The notes beneath the pieces were generated by a model. The model had not been told where the DNA came from. It made no database searches and worked only from the letters and a program-made list of their open reading frames with translations. This document shows, in pieces, positions 1 to 11,157 of a stretch of 64,000 nucleotides of DNA. The DNA lies in the NCBI GenBank assembly GCA_030549335.1, contig CM060194.1, positions 59,362,547 through 59,426,546 on the forward strand. Direction: 5' to 3'. Each line of letters opens with the position of its first letter. The stretch's first letter is position 1. Source of the stretch: Pontederia crassipes (taxonomy: Eukaryota; Streptophyta; Magnoliopsida; Commelinales; Pontederiaceae). Both the position numbers and the translations under genes were made by a program.

Positions 1-3000
1 TGTATGGGCAGTGCAGCAATTTTGCCACCCACTTCCTGGTCACAATACACAAAATGATGCTAATTAGGAGGTGATGCGATGCTTGCGGGCGTAGCAGCAG
101 GTGGTGTTTAAAAAATAATAGTTTTTCATGATTAATTAAAGGGCAGGAAACATTGATTATAAATGAGGAGGGCTGAAATGTTTCCTCTATCTCTTTGATG
201 ATTAGGAGTCCTTTATGGTTAAAGCTCCTTATTCTGAAGAAATAAGGATTTGACTAATAAGAATACAGAACGCTTTTTTTTTTTAGAGAAGCTACCAACC
301 AAGCTTAGGTAAAAGCGTGACCTTTCTAGTGAATGTTTTCCATTGAATTCATAGAGAATCCATCCTCCATCACCGAAGCAAGAAGAAAACACAATACACT
401 TCTTTTCCCAAGGAGAATTTCTTCAGGTGATAGTCATAAAACAAAAAGCTTGACTTGGTCTCTGTTTGAGAATAATAACAGCTTCGTTCACAGAGAGAGA
501 AAGAGAGAGAGGGAGAGAGAAAAGAGAAAAAGTCTTGACGTGGCGACCATAGATAAGCTTGGCATTGACAGGGAGAAAATTTAACTGTAGTTTTTTCTTT
601 TATTCTGGAGACCGTTCCTAGCGATGTTATATGCCTGACATGACCTCACACACTTCGTTGTTCTAACTCAGGGTTAAACAATTTGCTCTGCAACTTTTTT
701 CTTGCCTGCAAGCCAATAAATGTGTTTAACACAGATTGAAAGAGACGGGTAGCTATCAGCCAGAAGGTAATTAAGGCCCTGGTGGTTGGTCATTACAGCC
801 AGAAGGGGTGATGTTACAGATATGACGATTAAGCGAATCCTCGTTAACCTGTTGGTGGCATCTTTCTTCCCGCTGTGGGGGAGATGTGCTCCACAACCAT
901 GTGGCCTTCGATGCAACTGTCCTCCCCTTCCATGGCCCTACTTCGGCCAAGTTGCTTCGACCCCTCATTTCCCTGATCTCGAGTCTCAACACCGTTCAAT
1001 CTCAGCACCTGTTCCTGTCACTTCTCAAATGCCCTCAGAAATGTGTAATCCAGCGGCCATTCATTCTGATCAGTCCCACTCACTTCCTGCTTTTGCATTT
1101 AAGACACCTCCGGTGTACCCAAAAATACATATGCATACAAGCAACATCCATTTCTAAATCAGTCTGGTGATACAGGCTTTCACATATTAAGACCGTAAAT
1201 CAAAGTCTCGGATTCAGTTCTCATCGTAACATTTGTTTATATTAAGAGCGCAAACCATCCTTACAATGGAAACAAAAATGGTGGTATATCCATTGGCATG
1301 CATGGCTCTGAAATTCCAACAGTTTATGTGAATTGACATCATAACTGTAGGCTTCTGTTTCAATACTGTAAAAAGACTTGAATATATGTGAATTGATATC
1401 ACAGTTTAGATGCATAGAATCAATGGAAATGACAGACTTGTTCATTAATATATGAACATGGGAGAATCAATAATCATAGACATTCAACCAACATAACCAG
1501 CTATTAATAAATATTATGGTATTGACTTGGCCATGAGTTCAGCTTTCCAATTTAACAGAGGTAATGCTTGATGGCCTACCATTCCTTATAAACAAATAAA
1601 AATACAATTAAAATATAATCAATTAAGATTGATAACCGTAGCCTAATTCAAGGAACAAGTTAGAACAATCTGAAGCAAAGTATGTCGATTTAATGATTAA
1701 ACCATAATTTATCATTCCATGAACCAATATACATGAGATAGTTAAAGTTAGCAAAAAGAAAAGAAAGACAAACTTGGATATAATAATCTAATTGGATCGC
1801 TTCGGCCATGAATCAGTCCGGAGAGCATAAACAACTCTCAAACCTTCATGGGAAATAAAGGTTACATAATGCAACCCAATCACTGTAAACAAATATAGAA
1901 TGTGTGCCTTCATGGTCCGTCATTGCTTGAGGACAAGCCTCCACTAACCCTGGTAGTGGAGAGCATCCACCGTACCACCCTGAAATAATTTATGTGCTTG
2001 CATGCAAGGCTCGGGATACAGGACATCTGCAGGGCAAAGAGAAAAGGAAGAAGGGGAATTCATGCATAATGCCCTCATGGGAATCTCAGCAGCTTCAGGC
2101 TGCCATGCCAAGATGGGTTTTGCAATTTCCGATCTCTTGAAAACCCGTGGCATTAATGTGTGTGATTAAATTACCTCAGCGATAGGAAAATGGGGCATCT
2201 CAACTTGAAGAATCATTATCATAAAAAAAATGGCCAGCTTGACTTTGCAGTGTTGCAATATTACAATCAGCTGCACTGACACTGTCATAAATTCAGATGT
2301 CAACGGGTATAATATTTTGCGAAATACCCCACACTTGATGCATACTGTACTAGCTGATTGATTTGATGCTTGAGTGTTGAAAGTAGAGCTAGTTGGTTTG
2401 CCTCAATTGTCATCTCTTTTTTATATATTTTTGTTCTTGATAAATTCAGTCATATGCGTTAATGTTCCCCCTATTCATGATCTGAAACTGTAATATTTTT
2501 CTCAAGTGTCATTTTTTCCTACTCAAGTTAGATCTTTTTTTTTTTATATTGCCTTCTGTTGATATGCATCAACATGCATGTGCTGTCTTCTTATAAAGTT
2601 CAAATCACCTACCATCAAATCATTAGTTGATCTTATCTAACGTTTTGGAACATAGTCCTTTGTTGACATTGTACCAAAATACATTAATGTGTCCTCCAAG
2701 AGATGTACAAGGCGAAAAAAAATGTAAATGCAACACCATGTTGCACATGTGCGTCTTGATTTGCATATATATATATATATATATATATATCACTTAATTT
2801 GAACCACGAATGGTTTGTACACATAATATGCAGTATACTCCTTGATGAGTATTTGTTTTTCATTGACAACTTCCCGTGGTTATATACTTATATTAGGTTT
2901 TCTTTCCATTGAAGTTAAAAACATGCAGGAAATAGAGAGGAGATGCAAAAGATGAAAATGATATATGCATCACAAGCTTCGAGACAAATATCAAAATGTT

Positions 3001-3250
3001 TTTTGTGGCAGAAAAAAGATTGCTGCCAAGGTTCTAGCCATCGTGATTTATCAAGGAATAATCATGCCTATTATGCAGCCTATATTTCACGACCCCTAAA
3101 CCAAGTTACAGCAAAATGTCTAGATCATCATAATTGATGAACTTTCAGCTTTTTTGACAAGAGAATTGTACAGCAGACCAAAGTTACATAGAGCAAATTA
3201 GTGCTGACGCAAAGTAAGCTTGGATAGGTGGAACCGCACTGAAATCAGGA
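1..3250. other. Intergenic DNA, no supported gene
   Basis: No open frame here has recognisable protein similarity or a convincing exon structure. A purine-rich GA tract lies at about 490-530. A proline/serine-rich open stretch at about 850-1110 is too weak to call. A short hairpin (CTCCACTA/TAGTGGAG) lies near 1940-1965. Base composition is AT-rich and typical of plant intergenic DNA. Confidence 0.6.
2765..2790. repeat. (AT)13 microsatellite
   Basis: Uninterrupted alternating AT dinucleotides are read directly from the sequence. It is likely length-polymorphic, as such tracts usually are. Confidence 0.95.
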
Positions 3251-3284
3251 CTAATTTCAATTTGCTGCATTCTCGACTCACTGA

Positions 3285-3735
3285 CTTTATTCCTCCCCCC
3301 GTTCCACCTTTGATTATTGCCACTTTTTTCTTTTATTTTTTTTATCTGGCAGCTTCATTTTTTTTCTTTTCAACCATTTTTTAATCTTACTTATATAAAA
3401 TAAGTTATTTATTAAATATATTTTTTTATATATAAAAAAGTTATAATAAAAAATAATATAATATTATTTATTACTTATCATTTTATTAAACAATTTTAAT
3501 ATTTTACTAAATACAATTTGTTTAAAAAATGTTTTTTTATATTTAAATAACATATTTTTTAAAAAAATTATACTCTTATTCTTATTAATAATAAAATTAT
3601 ACTTTATATTTATAATAACTAATTTTTAATTCAAAATTTACTAAAAAATTAATTCATCACATCTACTATATGATTTTTCATGTTACACTCATTTCAAACA
3701 CACTCCAATTTAATTATTCATAAAAAACTATGATT
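3285..3735 (-). mobile_element. AT-rich MITE-like repeat, copy 1
   Basis: This stretch reads as the reverse complement of the AT-rich repeats at 50170-50948 and 51645-52203 and runs parallel to the copy at about 51116-51629. Shared landmarks in order are a GTTCCACCTTT segment, TTATATAAAAT..TTATTTATT, a Tyr-codon-like run of TATTTAAATAA, TTAATTCATCACATC and CACTC..ACACACTCC. No coding capacity is seen. Terminal inverted repeats are not clear in this copy, so the ends are approximate. Superfamily is not assigned. Confidence 0.55.
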
Positions 3736-4262
3736 CCGGAGTCCCACAAGGTATTCATCATAGAACATTATTTCCATATGGAGAATCAAGTTTGCTATAT
3801 ATCAACAAAAAATGGCTCCTACTGTTGGGTAATGCCTTTACTAAGGTAAGAATATATTTGGTTTTCAAATTATGACTTCCTCGTAACCAAAACATGAAAA
3901 GGTTACATACCATCAAGAAAAATGAAATAAACTTTTAGTTACGATGTTTCCAACAAAATGTAGAGTTTGATTTCGTTGAACACAATAACGAATGATACAT
4001 TCTATGTAATGTGAATGAATAAACAAAATCCTTTGAACCGCATAGTACAATAGAAATCATGATTTGTGGCGGATTTTTTCGCCGCAAGTTCAAATAAATC
4101 CGTTGCCGTCTCAAGTAGTTATTTGCGACATATTTTATTATGCTTATTGGCAAATGAATTTATGATGGATTCGGATACCCGTCACAAATTCTGACGGACC
4201 AAACTGTGGCAATGAAGGCACTTCGCAAGTTGTGGAGGCAATCGAAGAACAGTCTCTTATGG

Positions 4263-4267
4263 TCTCA
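4263..4267. repeat. Left target-site duplication TCTCA of solo LTR
   Basis: TCTCA precedes the TGTAAC start of the LTR and is repeated exactly at 6715-6719 after its GTTACA end. A perfect 5-bp duplication is what an LTR retrotransposon insertion leaves. Confidence 0.9.
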
Positions 4268-4287
4268 TGTAACGCCCCCAAATCGAC

Positions 4288-4305
4288 CTTCGCCACGTGG
4301 CGAAG
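4288..4305. promoter_or_regulatory. 18-bp perfect palindrome with G-box core
   Basis: CTTCGCCACGTGGCGAAG is identical to its own reverse complement and contains CACGTG, the core bound by plant bZIP/bHLH factors. It lies 20 bp inside the LTR start, in the U3 region if the LTR is on the plus strand. The regulatory role is inferred. Confidence 0.5.
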
Positions 4306-5249
4306 ATCAACCTGGAGATGCTACGGCATGCTATAACTTGACCATAATATTGACCATATCTCAGTCAGAAACTGAGACACGTCAGCGGAAAAATAATAAA
4401 ATAAAAGAAGATAACATAATTATGCGGAAGTCTAAAAGTAACTATGTCATTACTAAGAGATAAACTGAGTTCTACATCATGAATTTAAAATGCGGAAGGT
4501 AAATAAAAACTAAATAACACTCTAAAAGCCCTATAGTTCATGTGTTGTTCTATCGCCAGAGCCTCATCACCACACGCCTACTTCACCACGTTACTGACCT
4601 GGTCCTGTGGAAATCAGACACAGGGGAGGAGGTCCTCCCGTAAGCTTTACAGCCTAGTGGGGAACCACATGATATACAATGCATGACATGAATATAATAA
4701 TCAGCGATAATTAATCAGACTTAACTTGAGCATGAAAGATAACATAAGTATCATGGATCATAATAAGGATAAGATCAGCGATATCATGAATCATGAGGAT
4801 CAATAGTACATAGTAAACTTGGAATCATGACATACTTGACTTGACTTGAACTTGAACTTGAACTTGAACATGCTTGTCGATCTTGGTTATTAATTAACAA
4901 TCAGGGTGACTTTGAGGTGCCTTTAATTCTTGGGATATGCCCAGCAAACGATACGGCCTTGTGCGGGTCAATGGGTGATCAAACCATGACCAAGGGAGCG
5001 ACCCTTATCTTGATGCACTTGGCTTGGACTGGCAACCCATCATTAATCTTTCATCTGAACTTATTAATCACTTTTATTATCTTTTCATTCTTTGTATCAT
5101 GTGATGAAGGAGATATGATCGGTATGAGGTAAATCAAGACAAAGAGTTCATGTTGGAATTATAAGGAAATCAATAATATTCATATAAAAATAAAGAGAGA
5201 TTAATAGGTGAATTTTGCTGGATTTTATGCCCAAAGAATCTCCTCCATC

Positions 5250-5990
5250 TTACGGCCGTAAAACCCTAATTCTTTGGATTTTACGCCCGAGAAATTCTTT
5301 CATTTTACGGCTATAAAAATTAACCCTTATTACGTTACGGCCGTAAAACCTTACTCTCCATTCTATTTCGGCCATAATAATTCAACCCTTATTTCGTTAC
5401 GGCCATCATCTGTTACTCTCATCCGTTACGGCCTATCCCGTTACGGCTGTAAAACTCTACTCTTCGGCCGTAACAATCTATCTCCCCTTTTCTCTCTCTT
5501 TGTTTCTCTCTCTCCCAACTTCTCGGATTTTTACGACCGTAAAGATCATCTGTTACGGTCGACATCTACTACGGCCGACATCTTTTACGGTCGACATCTT
5601 CCCTCTCTCTATCTTTTCTATTTTATTACGGCCGAAAACCTAACTCTTCGGCCGTAACAATCTATTTCCCCTTTCTCTCTCTTCTTTTCCTTACGGCCGT
5701 AAAGTTTTCCCCTATTGCATTACGGCCGTAAGCTTCATCCCTTTTTCCTTTTTTTTTCTTTCTCTTACGGCCAATCCTTACGGTCGTAAAAATTTACCTC
5801 TATTGCATTACGGCCGTAAGAATTTATCCCTTTTTCTCTCTCTTCTTTTCTCTCTCTTCCGACTTCTCGGCCGTAAAACCTCGTCTCCATTTTTTTTAAC
5901 TCCTTTACGGCCAATCCATCACTTCTTTCTCTCTCCATCTTTTTCTCGACCGTAAGACAATTACGCCCAACAAATTTACGGTCGTAATAC
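5250..5990. repeat. Array of TTACGGCCGTAA-like palindromes inside solo LTR
   Basis: About twenty irregularly spaced copies of TTACGGCCGTAA or one-step variants (CGGTCGTAA, CGACCGTAA, CGGCTGTAA, truncated ACGGCC) are visible, separated by pyrimidine-rich spacers of 15-60 bp such as TTTCTCTCTC and CCCTTATT. The unit is palindromic and carries two CpGs, unlike the AT-rich surroundings. It is not a regular tandem repeat because spacer length varies. Confidence 0.9.
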
Positions 5991-6714
5991 TCCTATTTTA
6001 AAATTGGGTCGTGTTATAAAACCGAAACGGAATCCCCTCTAAATCTTACATCCTAGCAATCAATAATACAGAAGTATAACAAACAGAAATAACTATGCAT
6101 GCTACAATCAACCAATCAAAAAAAATTCAAGAAATCAAATAATTTAAAAATAATAACTTGAATCATATTCATATTCTTTTCATAACGATTCGGGCATGAA
6201 TTGAATAATTCAGAGGCCATGCAAGGTGATTTCGATTCACCCACCTTGATTCGCGATCAATCCATCTTTTCGTTCGTCGAAAAATCGATCCTGGCGCCCC
6301 TGTTCTTCCCCCGGTTCCTCTCGGCCAATCAGCGCTTGCAATTCAACGAAGAGGGCTGAAGGACGGGGCGTGTGGTGCAGGTAATTGTAGTAGGGGAAAG
6401 GAAGACGTGCTTGATCCCCGGCGGCTTGCTTCTTGGACGAAAGCAAGATGCCTGCAGGATGTCAAAAAGGGGGTCCTCCTTTCGTGAGGTCAGCCGTACA
6501 TGATTTTATAAAGGGTTTTAAATTTTTATCTCATCTTCCTCTCCTAATCTCACTCTAATTTAATTAATGAGATCAGATTTTTATCTCATCACATAGTTAA
6601 ACCCTTCCTTGAGTCCAATCCTAATTGGGCTTTGTTTATGTTTTATTCCTTTCGTGATTAGCCCAGCCGCCCCTCACGGTTTCTTCCCTTTTTTTTTTTT
6701 GGCTGGTCGTTACA

Positions 6715-6719
6715 TCTCA
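6715..6719. repeat. Right target-site duplication TCTCA of solo LTR
   Basis: Exact copy of the 5 bp at 4263-4267, directly after the GTTACA end of the solo LTR. Confidence 0.9.
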
Positions 6720-6951
6720 GGCATGTATCATTTCATATGTTAATGTGGATATCAACAATTGATCCGTTCAAGAAAGTATAAGGTAATGCTAAATCGTGTC
6801 TCCAGAAAAAAAATTTACATGAAGAAGCCGACCAAACTTTCACAAAGTTGTAAGTTGCTGATCAGGTTTTAAGGCACTTCATTTTGACATTTCACTGAGC
6901 ATATGCTTGCAAATGGGTTGCTGCTGGAACTTGCAATATTAATGTCAAATT

Positions 6952-6956
6952 AGCAG
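6952..6956. repeat. Left target-site duplication AGCAG of gypsy element
   Basis: AGCAG lies directly before the 5' LTR and is repeated exactly at 16140-16144 after the 3' LTR. Confidence 0.9.
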
Positions 6957-9043
6957 TATAACTCCGAGAATGTCGTAAATAAAAAAATAATAATAGTAAT
7001 AATAAATTTGTTATGACTTTTTCTCCTAACTACCTCCACGAAGCCATGCCCCTTCTGAAGAATTCGTCATACATAAAACCCTTTCAAAACAACACCAAGG
7101 GGAGCCGGGGGAAAACTTTTTTTTAGACTTTTCATTTTGGGCATCACTGCGGCAGGAGACGAAGAGGAAAAACACGGTAACACACGCAGACGTGGACGTC
7201 GAAGGAGTAGAGTGAGAGGTCGTGGGCGTGGAACTTAATTCGGCCGATCAAGTAAAAAAGGTACGAAAAACCCCTGTGGACATAAGAATCTCTCATCCTG
7301 CTGTTGTCAAATTGAATACTACATAAGAGTTTTCTCCATAAATATATTAGAACTCGTAGTCGTCATTTTCCTTAGATGATCGAGACATTTAATGATCAAA
7401 TCAAATTCATTTGGAATTCTATTTAGTTAAATATAAATACTCTTTCCATCGCGAGTTGTACCAAAATTCTATGTCAATATATGAGCATTTGTTAAATTTG
7501 CCTTGTCTTAATTCATGCAAATATCTGGGTCTCGGGCATTAAAATTCTCCTATGTCATTTGGCGCCTGATATTGTCATTGATCAAGTAATTAGAGTGATT
7601 ATTGCGTTACATGTATCCCTCCAGTGATCTACTAAATGCACCACTAATAGTAATGACACTATAAGCCTCACGTAATCATGCGCATAGCAGGTGTATTATG
7701 TGCATTATAGGTGTGTTACATGCACACTCCCACGTGTAATAGTGATGACACTCTAAGCCTCACATGATCATGCACATAACAGGTGTATTATATGCAGTAT
7801 AAGTGCATTACATGCACACTACCACGTATGAATGAATCAAAACATGGGTGCATGGAATGTACTCCTACTAAAGTGGTAAATGACATCATAAGGCACTCAA
7901 ATGATACACAGCATGTAAGGTAATATTGTATGCTATCGTCGGATGCACCTTACAACTTATATATTCTTTTGATTTATCTGAATCGGTTATGATTATTGAT
8001 CTGCCAATTATTTAACTGCTTTGCTATTACTTCACGGCATATTAATAATATTCAGACGATTACAGACGATTACATAATTATAATCTGATCATACCGGTCT
8101 ATGCTCTTGATTCAAATGTCTCTTTTAAATTTTTATTATTTATCATCCCTAAGCAAATATAGTTATAGGATAAGACAAGATAAAAGATGAAACATGCTAA
8201 ATGAAGAGCTCTTCTTATGTTTGGTTGACGACGGTCAACCTGGCCAAAAGAGAGTCGAAAGATACTCTACCGGCCTATATTAGGCGTTGAGTTGCTCCGC
8301 CCTGGCCAAAAGGGAGTCGAAAGATACTCCATCGGCCTTATTAAAGGGAGTTGAAAGACACTCCAAAATAAGTGTAACATAATGAAAATGTAAAGATGAA
8401 AATGATTATGATGATGGGCAATGTCCAATGATATTATGATCTCGTAATAATAATTATGTTACTCTTGTTACACTTATCATATTATCATATCTGTTATGCC
8501 ATTCTATATCACGTCTCTTGATCATGATGTTATCGCACCAATTATGACTACATGACTCTATCATTTATGATTATATTTATGATGTCATTAGTGCTTATAT
8601 GTCATATATTTATTATGTACTGGGCGTCAAAGCTCACAGGGAGGTTCACCTTCCTTGTGTATTCAATGTCACAGGTAATAACCTGTCCCAATAAAAAAAT
8701 GATGGTGCAGGCGACCGATTGAGCTCGTGGTGATCTTTGCATATGATGTCGAGTCTCTTCAATTTTTCTTTTATTGCCATTGAGTTATATTTATCTTATC
8801 CAAACTGTCATGCTTATGTTATTTGGGACTCATTATGTTACTTTATTAAGACTTCCGCACTCGTTTTCTATTATGTCACTTTTCAATCAAATAATGACTA
8901 TTTTTTCTTTCGCAATTATGCCTCTATGATGTTGACCAGTCAAAGTTTTATTTTGGTCAAATTATTGTACATGTAAGTCATGTCCCTTAACGTTCCCGGA
9001 GTGTATTCAATGACGTGGTGGGGTGCATTTCGGAGGCGTTACA
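6957..9043 (+). repeat. 5' LTR of gypsy element (2087 bp)
   Basis: It matches 14097-16139 almost base for base, starts TATAACTCCGAGAATG and ends GGCGTTACA. It contains a 92-bp tandem duplication (7645-7828) and repeated GGGAGTCGAAAGATACTCC-type segments (8250-8360). Relative to the 3' LTR it has an extra CAGACGATTA unit near 8055-8070 and retains about 34 bp near 8785-8820 that the 3' LTR has lost. Confidence 0.95.
7645..7828. repeat. 92-bp tandem duplication within gypsy LTR
   Basis: Two adjacent units both run from TAATAGT(A/G)ATGACACT to TGCACACT(C/A)CCACG, with scattered substitutions. The same pair occurs in the 3' LTR (about 14785-14968), so the duplication predates this insertion. Confidence 0.85.
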
Positions 9044-9045
9044 GT

Positions 9046-9060
9046 TAGGTATCATAACCT
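9046..9060 (+). other. Primer-binding site, tRNA-Met type (mutated)
   Basis: Two bases after the 5' LTR end the sequence reads TAGGTATCATAACCT, close to the TGGTATCAGAGC consensus complementary to the 3' end of initiator tRNA-Met. The mismatches suggest decay. The position directly after the LTR is as expected. Confidence 0.75.
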
Positions 9061-9222
9061 AAAGTCAGGACATTCTTATGTTCTGAAATGTCAAGTATGT
9101 AATCCATGTGCAAAGAGCCACGAGCATGTCGCCGCGCCAACCGATGCTAAATCAAGTAAGAAAGTCATGTTTTTATTATTTAAATGTTTTATTAAATGTT
9201 TCCATGATGTGCAATATTGTAG

Positions 9223-10602
9223 ATGCCTCCACGACGTACTACCACTAGTAGAGGTCGTGGTCGACCTCGTCGTGATAGAGTAACTGATGTTGAACAAGAA
9301 GGGATGAATCAAAATGAGATTGAGTTTGGACAGCCACCACCGGTGCAACCCCCACCAGTTGAGCCTCCGTCGGCGCAGACACCACCAGTCCATCCGCCAC
9401 CAGTGCAAACACCGCCAGTTGCGCCTCCACCAACGCAGACATCACCGGTCCAGCCTCCATCGGTGTAGACACCGCCGGTCCAGCCTCCACCGGTGCAGCC
9501 TCCACCAGGCTATCCTCCACATATGCAGTTCTTGCCTATGTAGCCTCCACTATGACAGCCTTGGCCTATGCAGCCTTGGCCGACGTAGCCTTGGCCGATG
9601 CAGCCTCCGATTGTGCAACTCATGCCAGCGCCACCTCAGGGCACCTTACAAGAGTTCTTGAGGTTGCATCCGCCACAATTCGATGGCACAGGTGATTTCG
9701 ATAAGGCGGAGAGGTGGATCATAAGTATGACAGAAATTTTCCTTGCGATGCACGCATTGTGCTGAGGACAAAAAGGTCTTGTACACCACTAATCGTCTGA
9801 CGGGTGAAGCCCTTGATTAGTGGAGAAGTACCAAAGCAACTCAGTTTGGAGAGCAGAACGTGATTCCCTGGAATAGCTTTTATGAGGTGTTTGAGGCACA
9901 CTATTTTCTAGAGCATGATCGCATTCAAAAGCAGCGAGAATTTCTACAGCTTAGTCAGGGGAAGATGACTATTGCTGAGTACCACTTTCAGTTCATAAAA
10001 CTGGAAAAATATAATACCATGCGCATGAGTGAGAAGCAGAGGACAGATCAATTTGCTCAAGGTTTAAACACCACTATCAGGTCCAAGACCTTATCCGAAA
10101 AATTGCAAAATCTGAAGGAGGCAGTCGAGCTAGCGACTACTATGGAGCGAGACCACTTAAGAGAATTGGAAGAACAAAAAGGGAAGGCCCCTATACAAAC
10201 CCTTGAGCATTGTCGTCATAGGTGGAATGACAAGCGTTCAAACTGGAGGGACCACCGACGTGATAATCGTGTGAGGCCATATGAGCCTCGCAACACGCCA
10301 CGCCAGCCACCACAACAACAGCAACCTTATCGTCAAGTGAGAAGTAAAATAAATAAATAATTATAGGTATGCAATGATGATGACTAATGAATAAATGATT
10401 TTAGCCTCAACAGCGATAGACACCGCAGCAGCCCCAGCAAAATAATAAAGCCTGCCAACATTGTGGGAGGTTTCACCCAGGAGAATGCCGACGAAGAACA
10501 GGTGCCTGTATCCACTGTGGTCAGTAGGGACACTTTATCCGTGACTGTCCTAAGAAGGCAAGGGAGGAACAAGCTCAGCGTAGCGCTGGAGGTGCTAATA
10601 CC
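9223..10602 (+). pseudogene. gag: Gypsy gag with proline-rich insert and two zinc knuckles, interrupted
   Basis: It starts at an ATG giving MPPRRTTTSRGRGRPRRDR, a basic start usual for Tekay-type gag. A proline/glutamine repeat region (about 9330-9640) follows, built of near-identical CAGCCTCCACCGGTG-like units. The capsid-like region 9860-10360 is open (WNSFYEVFEAHYFLEHDRIQ). Two knuckles sit at about 10447-10550: CQHCGRFHPGEC, then CIHCGQ-stop-GHFIRDC. In-frame TAG codons at 9466, 9541, 9586 and 10525 and frame shifts around 9720-9860 disable it. At the first three, neighbouring repeat units have CAG where these have TAG. Confidence 0.85.
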
Positions 10603-11157
10603 TTGGTGCAAGGCAGAGTTTATAATATGCAAACGGATACTACACCAGCTGACGCCGACATCATCAGAGGTACTTTACCTATAGTATGCATGCCTACTAC
10701 AGTATTGTTTGATTCGGGTGCATCACATCCATTCATCTCTCAAGACTGTACTATGGCTTTGAATTTGCCTCTGCATGATATGACATGTTCCATGAGTGTG
10801 GCAACCCCTATGGGTACTCTCTGCACTACGAAGTACATCCCAGAAGTACCAATGATGATCGATGGCAAAAATTTCTCTGCAGATCTGATCGTGATTCCCA
10901 TGACAGATTATGATGTCATACTTGGTATGGACTGGCTGTCATACCACGATGCTATAGTAGTATGCAGGCAAAAGAAGATTATCATTGGTACTCAAGGCAA
11001 GCCGAAGGCTACTGTAAAGGGCACTACTGGCAAGGAAGGCAAGGTGATCATTTCTGCAATGAAGGCACAGAAGATGTTGCATAAAGGTTGCAGAGGTTAT
11101 CTAGCTAGTGTCGTGAAAATAGATGCCCCAGTCCAGACCCACGATAGATGGACATAG
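10603..11157 (+). pseudogene. Gypsy aspartic protease region
   Basis: This open stretch continues the gag frame after the knuckles and contains the catalytic motif FDSGASHPFIS (Asp codon at 10711) and the downstream DYDVILGMDWL motif with its ILG flap-side signature, as in Ty3/gypsy proteases. It would process the Gag-Pol polyprotein. It ends at a TAG within 120 bp of the RT domain, where the reading frame also shifts, so the polyprotein is broken here. Confidence 0.9.

Larger units (their letters stand above)
4268..6714 (+). mobile_element. Solo LTR, Ty3/gypsy type (2447 bp)
   Basis: The block begins TGTAACGCCCCC and ends GGTCGTTACA, giving the TGTAAC/GTTACA terminal inverted repeat common in plant Ty3/gypsy LTRs. 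It is bracketed by the perfect 5-bp duplication TCTCA. No coding domains, PBS or second LTR are present, so it is best read as a solo LTR left by LTR-LTR recombination. Inside are an 18-bp perfect palindrome with a CACGTG core (4288-4305), a run of CTTGA-rich direct repeats (about 4837-4870), and a dense array of TTACGGCCGTAA-like motifs (5250-5990). The superfamily assignment rests on the termini and length only. Orientation is inferred from terminal similarity to the neighbouring gypsy element. Confidence 0.85.

Noticed and set aside
333-584. Small frame rich in Arg/Glu
   Set aside because: The composition comes from the GA-rich tract; no domain or conserved sequence.
786-1170. Overlapping open frames with proline/serine-rich translation, one with HVAFDATVLPFHG recalling the copia integrase-RT spacer
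   Set aside because: The resemblance is only about ten residues, with no second motif in either frame; too weak to call.
4060-4210. GGCGGATTTTTTCGCCGC and CCGTCACAAATTCTGACGG motifs suggesting CACTA sub-terminal repeats
   Set aside because: No CACTA terminus or partner end was found nearby.
9091-9661. Several long frames on both strands over gag
   Set aside because: They are shadows of the proline-rich repeat array in other frames.
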